DNA of 64,000 nt from Bacteroidales bacterium UBA1794 (GTDB lineage Bacteria; Bacteroidota; Bacteroidia; Bacteroidales; Bacteroidaceae): assembly GCA_002315435.1 (NCBI GenBank), contig DCFW01000040.1:62001-126000 (forward strand). The letters are read 5' to 3'. Each line of letters starts with the position of its first letter. The stretch's first letter is position 1. Below are positions 1-7,647 of the stretch, in pieces. A program made the translations under genes and the position numbers. The notes beneath the pieces were generated by a model. The model was not told the DNA's origin and ran no database searches. It was given only the letters and a program-made list of their open reading frames with translations.

Positions 1-1
1 A

Positions 2-205
2 GGTAAGTCAACAATTGTCCCTTTGCCATTAAATCTATTTCAAAAGATGTTAGAAGATTCTTACAAAGCATCATATATACCAGACTCAAAGACGATTAAG
101 CGATTTTTTGAACGTTCAAAAAATCTTGCAGAAACTTGTGATAATGAAAAAGTCTGGTATGAAAAGATTACAGCAGAAGCATTGCATTGGTTGGCCCTAA
201 TTTAA
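2..205 (+). CDS. 3' end of an unidentified gene, cut by the window edge
   Basis: A reading frame is open from position 2 and stops at TAA 203-205, giving the last 67 residues of a protein whose start lies outside the window. The visible part is charged and helical, with several Lys, Glu and aromatic residues, and ends in HWLALI. I recognise no domain. It does not carry the C-terminal motifs of a tyrosine recombinase, so I do not call it an integrase. It converges on the minus-strand phage operon, and more than 600 non-coding bases separate the two. Confidence 0.45.
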   Translation, partial: GKSTIVPLPLNLFQKMLEDSYKASYIPDSKTIKRFFERSKNLAETCDNEKVWYEKITAEALHWLALI

Positions 206-263
206 ATGAAGATTGGTGAGTAGAATTTGATATTTATCGTAATTTTTATTTCCGTGTTAGTGA

Positions 264-326
264 ATTGAAAGTCTTTGACAGTAAAAAGTTGAAATATAAA
301 AAACTGTCAAATTATATTCTTTCAAT
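264..326. repeat. Two-step inverted repeat (63 bases)
   Basis: ATTGAAAG at 264-271 pairs with CTTTCAAT at 319-326. Inside it, TTTGACAGT at 274-282 pairs perfectly with ACTGTCAAA at 303-311. Both arms nest in one hairpin with a small internal loop. No T-tract follows, so it is not a typical terminator. Confidence 0.6.
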
Positions 327-488
327 CTGATGAAGAGTGCAGTTAAAGATTGGCTAGTTTAAGTTATAAAAATATTTTGAGAGATGCATGGCTATGATTA
401 AGTCTGTTAGCTGTGGCGTGCTAAGACCTAAATGTTCTTTTCATCTTCTATGCAATATTCGGAAAAAGAGAATGAATAGACACGTACC

Positions 489-582
489 ATCAACCATGCG
501 TGGTTGATACCGATATCCCCGCAAAAGGTCGAATTTATTCCTCTTTATAAGTCAATTCATGAAAAATTCAACCTTTTGCGGG
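489..582. repeat. Palindrome plus 18-bp inverted repeat
   Basis: 489-508 is a perfect hairpin with 8-base arms, ATCAACCA and TGGTTGAT, around TGCG. Directly after it, CCCGCAAAAGGTCGAATT (518-535) and its near-perfect inverted copy (565-582, one mismatch) enclose a 29-base spacer. The arrangement could be a recombinase or protein binding site or a structured RNA. No matching copy was found at the right end of the phage-like block. Confidence 0.6.
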
Positions 583-834
583 TCCCATCGTGTTAAAAAA
601 GGGCTTGTTTAGACAGGAAAAACAGCCAAAATATTAATAAATGCTTATATATGAGCAATTTACGGCATCGAGTTTGAAAAACGAGTGCCGTGCTAACGAA
701 GTGATGCCCGAACCGCGCCTCCGGTCGATTGCAATTGCAAGCCTTTTAAATTGTTAAGAAATGTGATTTGGAGTCAAAACACACTAAAATATTGGTGAAT
801 TCGCTTAAAATCCCACCTACTAGCGACCTGGCAT

Positions 835-862
835 TAAAAAAGCGCCGTATCACTACGACGCC
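835..862 (-). terminator. Terminator of the packaging operon
   Basis: Read on the minus strand, GCGTCGTA (861-854) and TACGGCGC (849-842) form an 8-bp stem with one G-T pair and a 4-base loop. TTTTTT follows at once. It lies about 37 bases past the TerL stop codon, so it closes the minus-strand operon. Confidence 0.8.
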
Positions 863-898
863 CATCAATACAGGTATTTTATAAGTGGAAAAGGTCTA

Positions 899-2638
899 TT
901 ATTGTGCCGTACCCATGTGCTCCCATAGGTACATCCATTCCTTGCGCATAATGAAATACTTGAGAGCATCCGTTAAGTTGGTAGACTCTTTGCCCAAGCG
1001 TGCAAGCGGTAATTTATCACCCGTCTTTTGTTTAACGATTACATTAGAACCATTTGCGCTACCCGCCAATTTAGTTTTAGTCACCTCCATTTCAGACTTG
1101 AGATTTGCACAGTTGTGGCGGTCAATATGCAACCTAAACAATCTATTGGATAAGTTACCACTAAGCAAGTCCATGAATAGGCGGTACTCTGTATTGCTGC
1201 CCAGGTTGCCCTGTCCTTTAGACAACAGTATCACATGCCATCCGGTTGGTCTGCCATCCGCATCACGCTCAATATTCTTTTTAATCTGTGTAGCCATATC
1301 TGCTTCACTTCTATGGTAGTTGTTCATACTCCTGTCATAGTGCAGCATGAGCACCTTAGAACTCATCGGTTTGAAGTAACTGATGAACTCGTCTGCCAAC
1401 TGTCTTACACCCGCAGGAGGCAATGAATAAAGCTCCTTGAGTATGTAACAGTCATGCCCAAGGCGTTGACCGAATACCATCGAAAGCATGTTACCTGCAT
1501 CCATACCAGCCTCCAAAGGTGCTCGCCTGTTTAAGTAACGCAATACCTCACACGTCTCTTGCCAGCCGTACGGGTGCTTATCTATCACTTCATTAAGGAA
1601 TCCATCAGCATAGAAATGTTCTTCAGAAAGGTTAGGGTAGAACAGTCTGTTTGCCTCGATCTTAGGTATAATACTTAATACATTGGCAGTCATACCCTCT
1701 AGTGCAGCAGTAATCTCATCACTGAACCAATCAGCCCCGAGGATATCAGCATTGACATACGATGAAACCATTGTGAAGAATGTAAGACCTATACGTGTCT
1801 TATCCCACCGTTTGCGCCAGCGTTCCATATTCTTGTAAGCATTCTCATGCTTGCGCTGTATACGGTTAAAGTCTGCATCCGAAATGATCCGTTGCCGGCG
1901 TTTCTCGAGTGCAGCTTCATACTCTTGATGATAGGCAGAATATACCTGTTTCGTTTGATTATAGACAAAGGAACAACGAATATTAAGTAAGAGTTTCTCT
2001 TTGTTGTTGTGCTTGCCCATTTTAAGAATCCATGAATCTTCACCGATGTGGTTTTCGTTCGGCATATCGGTTGTGAATGTGCGTGAACGATACCAGGGCG
2101 AATCACCATATTTAGCACGGAAACCGCGGACGGCTTTAAGTAAGTTGGTTATTTTTTCTTCCGAGAAATATTTTACTTCATCGCCGAATATAGCCACATA
2201 AGATGCGCCGGCACCGATAGCCGGACGATCCAATGAAACAAACGTTACATTGAAGCCATTTGCAAACACAAGTGTCTGCTTGAAATCTCTACGTTTGTTG
2301 TACATACGATCACGCCAGACAAGAGGTGGAATTCTGTTCATCACAAAATCTCTATCCTCTTGCATGCCTAGCATCACCAGACCGTCAAGCAGTGAAGGAA
2401 TAATATTTTTATGTAAATCTGAAAAAGTATCAGCAGCCCACACGATAGGTGCACCAGGGAGATCATACATCATCTCTATAAGCCTATTGGCTAAGATGGT
2501 AACGGTTTTACCTGTACCACGCCCGGCAATGGCATACAAACTAGCAGGCATCATCATACATACAAGCTGTGCCCACCAATTCGCCCAACGCAAATCAACC
2601 TTTTCAGTCGATATCTTTAGTTTTTGTTTCTGTGTCAT
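899..2638 (-). CDS. Phage terminase large subunit (TerL)
   Basis: This is the motor that pumps phage DNA into the prohead and cuts it. The 579-residue protein has a Walker A motif AGRGTGKT at residues 38-45, a Walker B stretch VAIFGDE ending in Asp-Glu near 153-154, and a C-terminal half that fits the RNase H-like nuclease, with candidate acidic residues Asp380 (EAGMD) and Asp435 (LHYDR). The length is normal for TerL. It is the last gene of the minus-strand operon; its start lies inside the 3' end of the upstream gene (35-base overlap) and a terminator follows. In most tailed phages TerL precedes portal and capsid genes, but here it comes last and no portal follows. Family assignment is firm; the packaging type (cos or pac) is unknown. 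Confidence 0.88.
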   Translation of the reverse strand: MTQKQKLKISTEKVDLRWANWWAQLVCMMMPASLYAIAGRGTGKTVTILANRLIEMMYDLPGAPIVWAADTFSDLHKNIIPSLLDGLVMLGMQEDRDFVMNRIPPLVWRDRMYNKRRDFKQTLVFANGFNVTFVSLDRPAIGAGASYVAIFGDEVKYFSEEKITNLLKAVRGFRAKYGDSPWYRSRTFTTDMPNENHIGEDSWILKMGKHNNKEKLLLNIRCSFVYNQTKQVYSAYHQEYEAALEKRRQRIISDADFNRIQRKHENAYKNMERWRKRWDKTRIGLTFFTMVSSYVNADILGADWFSDEITAALEGMTANVLSIIPKIEANRLFYPNLSEEHFYADGFLNEVIDKHPYGWQETCEVLRYLNRRAPLEAGMDAGNMLSMVFGQRLGHDCYILKELYSLPPAGVRQLADEFISYFKPMSSKVLMLHYDRSMNNYHRSEADMATQIKKNIERDADGRPTGWHVILLSKGQGNLGSNTEYRLFMDLLSGNLSNRLFRLHIDRHNCANLKSEMEVTKTKLAGSANGSNVIVKQKTGDKLPLARLGKESTNLTDALKYFIMRKEWMYLWEHMGTAQ

Positions 2639-3233
2639 CTAAAATTTCAGTTATGTCAATTGCTTTAGCCATGGATTCACGTTTCAAACGTTCTTTGTCT
2701 GAAACGGAGATATCCGGTATATCATCAATTTGAGCAGCCAACAGCTTGCGGTCTTCACTAGGTAATCCCACTTGTTCGGGGTCTAATGTCCACACGGTAA
2801 TCGGTTTATGTGGTGGCAATTCACGTTCTTCTTCATCCGGCTTATCAAGTCCTTTGATATCGGATGCCTGTTTCATCAACTTGCCGTACACCTCCATATC
2901 TTTAGCCGAGCGAGCCGTTTTTAGTACAACTAATGCCGCGGCCTGAAGTTGTTGAAACATCATGTTGCGGTGTGCCTTATTGGATATATTATCGCACTCA
3001 AAAAACAGGCTGACTGCTTCATCATACAAACGACGGGCGATGCGCCTGGTGCAATTAAATGGCGGGTGCATAAACGTACGAACAGCATTGTCACGCGAAT
3101 ACTTTCTGTTTAACCCAATCATCGTGTATAAGGCGTTATAATAATCCAATCGTTCACCATCCAAATCATCTTTATTGGACGATTGCAAATAATCTTGCAA
3201 ATCTTCAAAATAGCTTTTTTCAAACATGATCAA
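2604..3233 (-). CDS. Unknown phage protein between the TerS-like and TerL genes
   Basis: A 209-residue, highly charged and mostly helical protein that I do not recognise. The N-terminal half is rich in Tyr and Arg; residues 135-209 are acidic and Pro-containing and look extended. It overlaps the gene before it by 4 bases (ATGA) and the TerL gene after it by 35 bases, so it is co-translated with the packaging genes. By position it could be an accessory to the terminase or a head-completion protein; this is inference from context. An internal ATG at 3227 is an alternative start. Confidence 0.65.
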   Translation of the reverse strand: MIMFEKSYFEDLQDYLQSSNKDDLDGERLDYYNALYTMIGLNRKYSRDNAVRTFMHPPFNCTRRIARRLYDEAVSLFFECDNISNKAHRNMMFQQLQAAALVVLKTARSAKDMEVYGKLMKQASDIKGLDKPDEEERELPPHKPITVWTLDPEQVGLPSEDRKLLAAQIDDIPDISVSDKERLKRESMAKAIDITEILDDTETKTKDID

Positions 3234-3598
3234 TCATCGTAAAATAGAATTTCATCCAGCGCATTTTTATAGTCTGTACATTTTCGTGCAGAGTCAAGGC
3301 GTTGTGCCTGTACCACATTCTCACCTGTTGACGCATCGCGCAACATCGACATGCCTTCTTGTGCTTTTTGCAAAAGAGGGCCACGGTCATAATGATATTT
3401 GAGCGGTGAGTTTATCATCGAAAAGAAATGCTCAAACTCACTGATCGGCACATCAAAGTACATTGCAATGTCAGCCGGTGTATAATTTAATGCGGCCAGC
3501 TTCTCGTATTCGTCCCAATGCTTTGAAATTTCATCAAACCATGCCGGTGCGAAACCTTGGTTATTCTCCCACCTCGTTAAGTCGTGTTCTGAAGTCAT
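3230..3598 (-). CDS. Candidate terminase small subunit
   Basis: A 122-residue protein with a helix-turn-helix-like stretch near residues 38-58 (YTPADIAMYFDVPISEF). That pattern, Ala-Asp-Ile-Ala followed by a turn and a second helix, is typical of the DNA-recognition domain of small terminase subunits. Size and position (two genes before TerL) also fit. The C-terminal third is charged and helical, as expected for an oligomerisation or TerL-contact region. The stop overlaps the next gene by 4 bases. The call rests on the HTH pattern and context, so it remains tentative. Confidence 0.55.
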   Translation of the reverse strand: MTSEHDLTRWENNQGFAPAWFDEISKHWDEYEKLAALNYTPADIAMYFDVPISEFEHFFSMINSPLKYHYDRGPLLQKAQEGMSMLRDASTGENVVQAQRLDSARKCTDYKNALDEILFYDD

Positions 3599-4130
3599 AT
3601 ATGCGTTTGCTTTTTATGAATACATAGTTCTCTATCATTGCATTTTCACCGTAATTGCCGGAGCCTTCAACCACAAAATAGCCGTCATCCGTATGGATGG
3701 CCGTTACTTTTTTATGAGACCAGGCAAAGGTGAGCGATATCACACCATCAGCCTCGAGCTTCAGTAGCTTTTCGTACACTGCCGGCATACGATTACGAAT
3801 GTTCTCAGCGATAAATAGATGAATGTGTTCTATCTTGTTTTGTTCGTGCCATTTTACAATCGATTTAATGATGCGCTCATTGGTTGAATAAGTCGCAATA
3901 TAGAGGTGATGAATCACCCCCGAATGTTTCATAAGGTAGACTATGAAAGTGAAAGCGGAAAAGCTTTTTTTCGTTTCAATGAAAAAAGCCTCGTTTTCAT
4001 TCGGTAGTCTACCTATGAGTTCTTTTAAGTTGTTTAGCTTGAACGTGTACATGCGCTCATACGCCTCTGATTCTGACCAAGCGCGTTGCATCTGTTGTTG
4101 CAACTCGCTGATATGGAAATATTTTCTCAC
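3561..4130 (-). CDS. Phospholipase D-like (PLDc) domain protein
   Basis: A 189-residue protein whose C-terminal part holds a PLD-superfamily-like block: HTDDGYFVVEGSGNYGENAM around residues 145-165, matching the second half of an HxK...GSxN motif, with Thr rather than Lys two residues after the His. The middle (FTFIVYLMKHSGVIHHLYIATY) looks like the alternating strands and helices of that fold. Members act as nucleases or phosphotransferases. With one degenerate motif the protein may work as a dimer or may be inactive. It overlaps its downstream neighbour by 38 bases and shares one base with its upstream neighbour, so it is embedded in the packaging operon. Confidence 0.55.
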   Translation of the reverse strand: MRKYFHISELQQQMQRAWSESEAYERMYTFKLNNLKELIGRLPNENEAFFIETKKSFSAFTFIVYLMKHSGVIHHLYIATYSTNERIIKSIVKWHEQNKIEHIHLFIAENIRNRMPAVYEKLLKLEADGVISLTFAWSHKKVTAIHTDDGYFVVEGSGNYGENAMIENYVFIKSKRIYDFRTRLNEVGE

Positions 4131-4561
4131 TAATCGTTCAATAATTTATTTATCAACGCAAGATCACGCTCGTATTGCTCAAGCTTCACTTTGCGTGCAG
4201 CGTACAAATGTGGTTTATCCTCTTTTTTCATCTCGTTATTCACTCGCCAAATATTATTCATCAGCTTTTTTTGCTCATGGCATAATTCTTTTGCTGACAT
4301 TGAATTGATCTCTTTGTTGCGAGTGAATTGTCTGAATATAGGATGCTTGCCTAATACTTTGCCGGACACCCGATAATATTCTAATTCATCATAAATGACA
4401 CGGTTCTCAATGTAGGCATCAATCAGTTCGGCTGCTACCTCTGTACATTCATCATTCGTTGCGCTAAACAGTTTTTCATGGAGCTGCTTATATTGATAGT
4501 AACACGTGAATTTACGTGTTACTAAGGCTTCGAGTTCCGGAGGAGTGCCCGGATCATTCAA
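4130..4561 (-). CDS. Helical phage protein of unknown function
   Basis: A 143-residue protein, strongly helical and charged throughout, with no motif I recognise. Two long amphipathic stretches (about residues 14-60 and 90-140) suggest a coiled-coil or helical bundle. It lies between the glycosyltransferase-like gene (34 bases upstream) and the PLD-like gene (one shared base) and is probably translated with them. A head-joining role is conceivable but nothing in the sequence demands it. Confidence 0.55.
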   Translation of the reverse strand: MNDPGTPPELEALVTRKFTCYYQYKQLHEKLFSATNDECTEVAAELIDAYIENRVIYDELEYYRVSGKVLGKHPIFRQFTRNKEINSMSAKELCHEQKKLMNNIWRVNNEMKKEDKPHLYAARKVKLEQYERDLALINKLLND

Positions 4562-4594
4562 GAATGGGAACTCCTCCCGAAACCCGTGTGCTCT

Positions 4595-5296
4595 TCAGTC
4601 ACCGCCTTGATCTTGTTTAGTCGGCTTTTTATCATCCACTTTTTTTATATCCGTTTCGTATTTGCCTGGTGTCGGGAAGTATTTTGCAAGAAATGGTTCT
4701 AAAGCAGGGAACGAATCATCACTAATGTGGAAGAAAAAGCGATTACCTGCACGTTCTTTTACTCGTTTCATATCCGGGGATGCTGAAACGAAATTTCCTA
4801 AAAATGGTGGTACTCTGAAATCAACAGGAGTAAGCATTGCTTCAGGAATAGATAACATCTTTTGTGTCAAGGTCTCGAGTACCGGGCAGGATTTTATATT
4901 TTCGGGAGTAATCCCGGTAAACATTTCTTTTCTTGCGTAAAACGGCGTATGTGACGATTTGCCCTGCTCAAATTCATTGTATTTTGGTAGAAGAATTGTA
5001 CTGATCATGCACTTATTGATGATAAGCATATCATCAGACATAATGATCAAATCCTGATTAAACAGGTCCGGATTATTCTTAATGGCCTCACTGATGGCAT
5101 GTGCCGGGTGTTCTTGTGTCGTAACAATATTGTCAACCGTCAAATTCTCAGGTACTTTGTCGCCGATTACCACCGGTTTAAAGTCCACGCCTATAATGTT
5201 GTCAAGCGAACGCAATAAATATATCAATTGGCTCGTGCGTAAGTGGTGATTCTTATGCAGAATTACCACCGTCATTTGATCTTTTAATTCTATCAT
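4595..5296 (-). CDS. Stealth/glycosyltransferase-like phage protein
   Basis: A 233-residue protein that begins with a Rossmann-like strand (MTVVILHKNHHLRTSQLIYL), followed near residues 83-95 by LIIMSDDMLII. This hydrophobic strand ending in Asp-Asp is the pattern of the DxD/DD metal site of GT-A glycosyltransferases and Stealth-type sugar-phosphate transferases. Proteins of this look occur in tailed-phage genomes, where their role is mostly unproved; decoration of virion, DNA or host glycan is possible. The C-terminus is a hydrophilic Lys/Asp tail. It has its own promoter (TACCTTTG box at 5322-5329), and a terminator separates it from the capsid genes, so it can be transcribed independently. 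Confidence 0.55.
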   Translation of the reverse strand: MIELKDQMTVVILHKNHHLRTSQLIYLLRSLDNIIGVDFKPVVIGDKVPENLTVDNIVTTQEHPAHAISEAIKNNPDLFNQDLIIMSDDMLIINKCMISTILLPKYNEFEQGKSSHTPFYARKEMFTGITPENIKSCPVLETLTQKMLSIPEAMLTPVDFRVPPFLGNFVSASPDMKRVKERAGNRFFFHISDDSFPALEPFLAKYFPTPGKYETDIKKVDDKKPTKQDQGGD

Positions 5297-5321
5297 CTTT
5301 TTATGTTTTAATGTTATGCAA

Positions 5322-5329
5322 CAAAGGTA
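5322..5329 (-). promoter_or_regulatory. Bacteroidetes -7 box for the glycosyltransferase-packaging operon
   Basis: CAAAGGTA on the plus strand reads TACCTTTG on the minus strand, matching TAnnTTTG. A T-rich but imperfect -33 element sits 19 bases upstream. The start codon at 5296 follows at a normal distance. Confidence 0.55.
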
Positions 5330-5360
5330 TTTATCATTCTTTACAGGGAAAAGGACATAA

Positions 5361-5390
5361 AAAAGGGTGGTGCATTGCGCATCACCCTTT
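5361..5390 (-). terminator. Terminator behind the capsid transcript
   Basis: A 12-bp stem (5362-5373 with 5379-5390, one G-T pair) around a 5-base loop is followed on the minus strand by TTTTTT. It lies 29 bases past the stop of the 217-residue structural gene and splits head-protein expression from the packaging genes. Confidence 0.8.
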
Positions 5391-5418
5391 GTAAGTAAAA
5401 TTTAATTTTGTGGTTTTA

Positions 5419-6072
5419 TCAGATTTTACCTCCATCGAAATTGCCAGACGTTGCATCACCTGAAGTGCTAGCCTGGTTAGACGATGCATTAGCTGCCGGT
5501 GCAGCTGCTGCTGTCAACCCAAGGGCCGTGTTTACAGCGTCGCTGTCGGTTATCGGTACTAATGATTGAGCCATCTTGCCCAATGGTGCTGTGCGATAAG
5601 TGTTTTTAAACTCAAATGAGTTGTTTTTCTTATCTTTAGAATCCTCCTGATCAGCCTTAGTCATAGATAAAGGAGCTTCAGGAGTTCCGAAGACTGTAAA
5701 ATCATCTTCAGTACAATCACCCACGAGTGCGATTAACGGTTCATTGACATTTGCCTCTTTGAACTCTTGAATTTCGGTATTGCTACCGGGATGATCAAAA
5801 GTCAAGTCATGAACAAAACCACGTGCATCATCGTCACCATCAACACTGTCTTTGCCGTTAATGGTTGATGCCGTACAATATAAGCCTATCGGCTTTGCTG
5901 TACCATTTAGTGCAAGTGCTGTCACTCGTACATTCTTCGCATCTTTTGTGAACGTTTTCAGGTCTTGCAAACGGATTAATACAATGTATCTTTTTTTCTC
6001 TGTCGGACGTCCTGCGTTGTTCGACTTTTTAGGTACGCTGACAAAAGCGTAACTTGGATTAGTATCTGCCAT
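5419..6072 (-). CDS. Phage structural protein (tail-tube or decoration type)
   Basis: A 217-residue, beta-rich, acidic protein. Features such as GFVHDLTFDHPGSN and VFGTPEAPLSMT resemble a structural protein family I know from Bacteroidetes prophages, often placed near capsid or tail-tube genes; this is from memory and not a search. The last 40 residues are a low-complexity Ala/Ser/Gly tail. It follows the capsid gene by 32 bases and is the last gene before a terminator. If it is a tail-tube protein, it would be the only tail component in the window. Confidence 0.5.
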   Translation of the reverse strand: MADTNPSYAFVSVPKKSNNAGRPTEKKRYIVLIRLQDLKTFTKDAKNVRVTALALNGTAKPIGLYCTASTINGKDSVDGDDDARGFVHDLTFDHPGSNTEIQEFKEANVNEPLIALVGDCTEDDFTVFGTPEAPLSMTKADQEDSKDKKNNSFEFKNTYRTAPLGKMAQSLVPITDSDAVNTALGLTAAAAPAANASSNQASTSGDATSGNFDGGKI

Positions 6073-6104
6073 AATTTTTATCTCCTATGATTTATGTTAA
6101 TTAA

Positions 6105-7640
6105 TTAGTCACCTGTAGCAGCTGATTTTGCAGCAGCAGCAATACCAGCAGCCGTTTTGTAAGCTGTAAGCTGCGAATCGCTGATATAAGCGAAAATAGC
6201 ATCAGCCAACCAAAAACCTGTAGCCTCCCAATATTCTGCATAGATGCGAGCTTCATAATCAACGGTAGCCATCCATACTTTTGCACTTTGTGGGTCTTGG
6301 CTCATTAAATGCTTCCAGTTCTCTTTTGGAGTGGCAAAGAAGCATCCTGTACCGCGCATACCTTCAACAGGCTCGAAGTTGAATTTGGTGAAATCAATTG
6401 AAGTTTTCGCACCATCTTCATTTTTTGTATTTGGATATTTTTTGCGATAAGCACGTTGATACATCAACAACAAATTTGGGTCTATTGAGACAGGTAAGCC
6501 TGAACCCTGGTATACCGGTTTGATACTATCAGCATAGGCATCAAAGACATCAAGTATATTATCTTGAGTAATTGTAGCTTTGGGGTCAAAGAAATTGACG
6601 GCTGTGTCTGCGTTTAATTTCTCTCGAGACAAGATTGTAAGATAACCATCCAAAGCTGATGTCGCATCGGAAGCACTGTATTTGCCGTTTTCATCAACCT
6701 TATTCTCTTTATAATAACCTGTTGCCAAAGCCGTTTCACGGTCTTCATCTAATTTTGGGAACACCAATTGAAACAAAATGTATTTTACAATTGGCATATC
6801 TTCCGGCTTAAGGTTTTCATCATACAAATATCCAAGAATCTGTTCCATTATATCTGATGGTATAATAGATTGGTTGATTTTACACTTAAAATTCTTGATG
6901 GTTAACGGAGTAAAAGTCGCCTTTGATTTGGGCGTCCAATGCGGTATGAACTGTTGCAACACTGATTTTATTTCACCTGTAATGGCACGTACCTCGGTCT
7001 TCTCAGTCATAATGGTTGACATTAATGCCGTAGAAGTTGTTTTAATCAACATTCTTTGAATGACCTCTAACTTTTCAGAGTTCACATATTTGCCGAACTC
7101 GGTTTGCAACTTTTGTGTATCAACAGTTGTGTTGCCTGAATACTCGCCACTGGCTTTGCCATAATATTTGTCGTTATAGAACTGATTCATTTCTATGGAC
7201 ATATCAGGCTTGAATTGTGTCTTACCCATGTTCTTTTTGTTTTCACCGGTTACTTCTTTACCATCGTCACTCCCAGGCTCTTTACTTAATTTAGTAATTT
7301 GGCCTTCTTTCTCTGTGATTGAAGCTTGCAGTTTCTTTTCTTTTTGATCGGCAGCTGCTAGTTTGTCTTTTAACTCTTTGAGCTCTTCTGCATTTGCTTT
7401 ATTTTGTGCTTGTAGTCCAGCCATAGCGACTTGCAGCTCTGTTTCTGCGATTGCGCCTTTTTCTTCTTGTGTCGCTGATAGCTGCTGAGCAAACTCAGCA
7501 ACGAATTTGTCACCCCATTTTTCGGTCAATTTAGTTTTTTGATCGGCGGAAAGAATGGAATTACCTTTGTCGTCTTTTGCAAAGCTTTTTATGCCCAGAG
7601 TGGACAGTACTCCGGCAAGGATGTCTTTAAATTCAAACAT
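6105..7640 (-). CDS. Major capsid protein with N-terminal scaffold-like region
   Basis: A 511-residue protein. Residues 1-135 are polar, Lys/Glu/Gln-rich and coiled-coil-like, as in the delta or scaffold domain of HK97-type capsid precursors. Residues 150-490 look like the capsid body, with the late block PVEGMRGTGCFFATPKEN (about 407-424) and a terminal helix-strand region (ARIYAEYWEATGFWLAD) as in other major capsid proteins. The Ala/Lys-rich C-terminus is probably flexible. The S49 protease just upstream (7-base gap) would be expected to remove the scaffold part. The name rests on this layout and on pattern memory. Confidence 0.68.
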   Translation of the reverse strand: MFEFKDILAGVLSTLGIKSFAKDDKGNSILSADQKTKLTEKWGDKFVAEFAQQLSATQEEKGAIAETELQVAMAGLQAQNKANAEELKELKDKLAAADQKEKKLQASITEKEGQITKLSKEPGSDDGKEVTGENKKNMGKTQFKPDMSIEMNQFYNDKYYGKASGEYSGNTTVDTQKLQTEFGKYVNSEKLEVIQRMLIKTTSTALMSTIMTEKTEVRAITGEIKSVLQQFIPHWTPKSKATFTPLTIKNFKCKINQSIIPSDIMEQILGYLYDENLKPEDMPIVKYILFQLVFPKLDEDRETALATGYYKENKVDENGKYSASDATSALDGYLTILSREKLNADTAVNFFDPKATITQDNILDVFDAYADSIKPVYQGSGLPVSIDPNLLLMYQRAYRKKYPNTKNEDGAKTSIDFTKFNFEPVEGMRGTGCFFATPKENWKHLMSQDPQSAKVWMATVDYEARIYAEYWEATGFWLADAIFAYISDSQLTAYKTAAGIAAAAKSAATGD

Positions 7641-7647
7641 AAATTAA

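Larger units (their letters stand above)
206..834. other. Hairpin-rich non-coding stretch left of the phage-like block
   Basis: No convincing gene is present in these 630 bases. They contain three separate inverted repeats (264-326, 489-508 and 518-582, listed below) and a weaker hairpin around 661-690 (CGGCATCG against CGAGTGCCG with a bulge). The stretch lies between a converging plus-strand gene and the terminator of the minus-strand packaging operon. An attachment site, an RNA gene or the scar of an insertion are all possible, and the sequence alone does not decide. Confidence 0.5.

Noticed and set aside
2..205. Possible integrase C-terminus at the left edge
   Set aside because: The expected Arg-His-Tyr arrangement of a tyrosine recombinase is missing, and the fragment is too short for any other assignment.
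885..1319. Long plus-strand frame of 144 codons opposite the terminase gene
   Set aside because: It lies wholly antisense to TerL, which has clear motifs, and encodes nothing recognisable.
2250..2642. Plus-strand frame of 130 codons opposite the start of TerL
   Set aside because: Shadow frame of a confirmed gene; no start-site signals.
6105..7640. The 511-residue protein considered as a portal
   Set aside because: The N-terminal scaffold-like coiled coil, the position after an S49 protease and the late sequence blocks fit a capsid precursor better.
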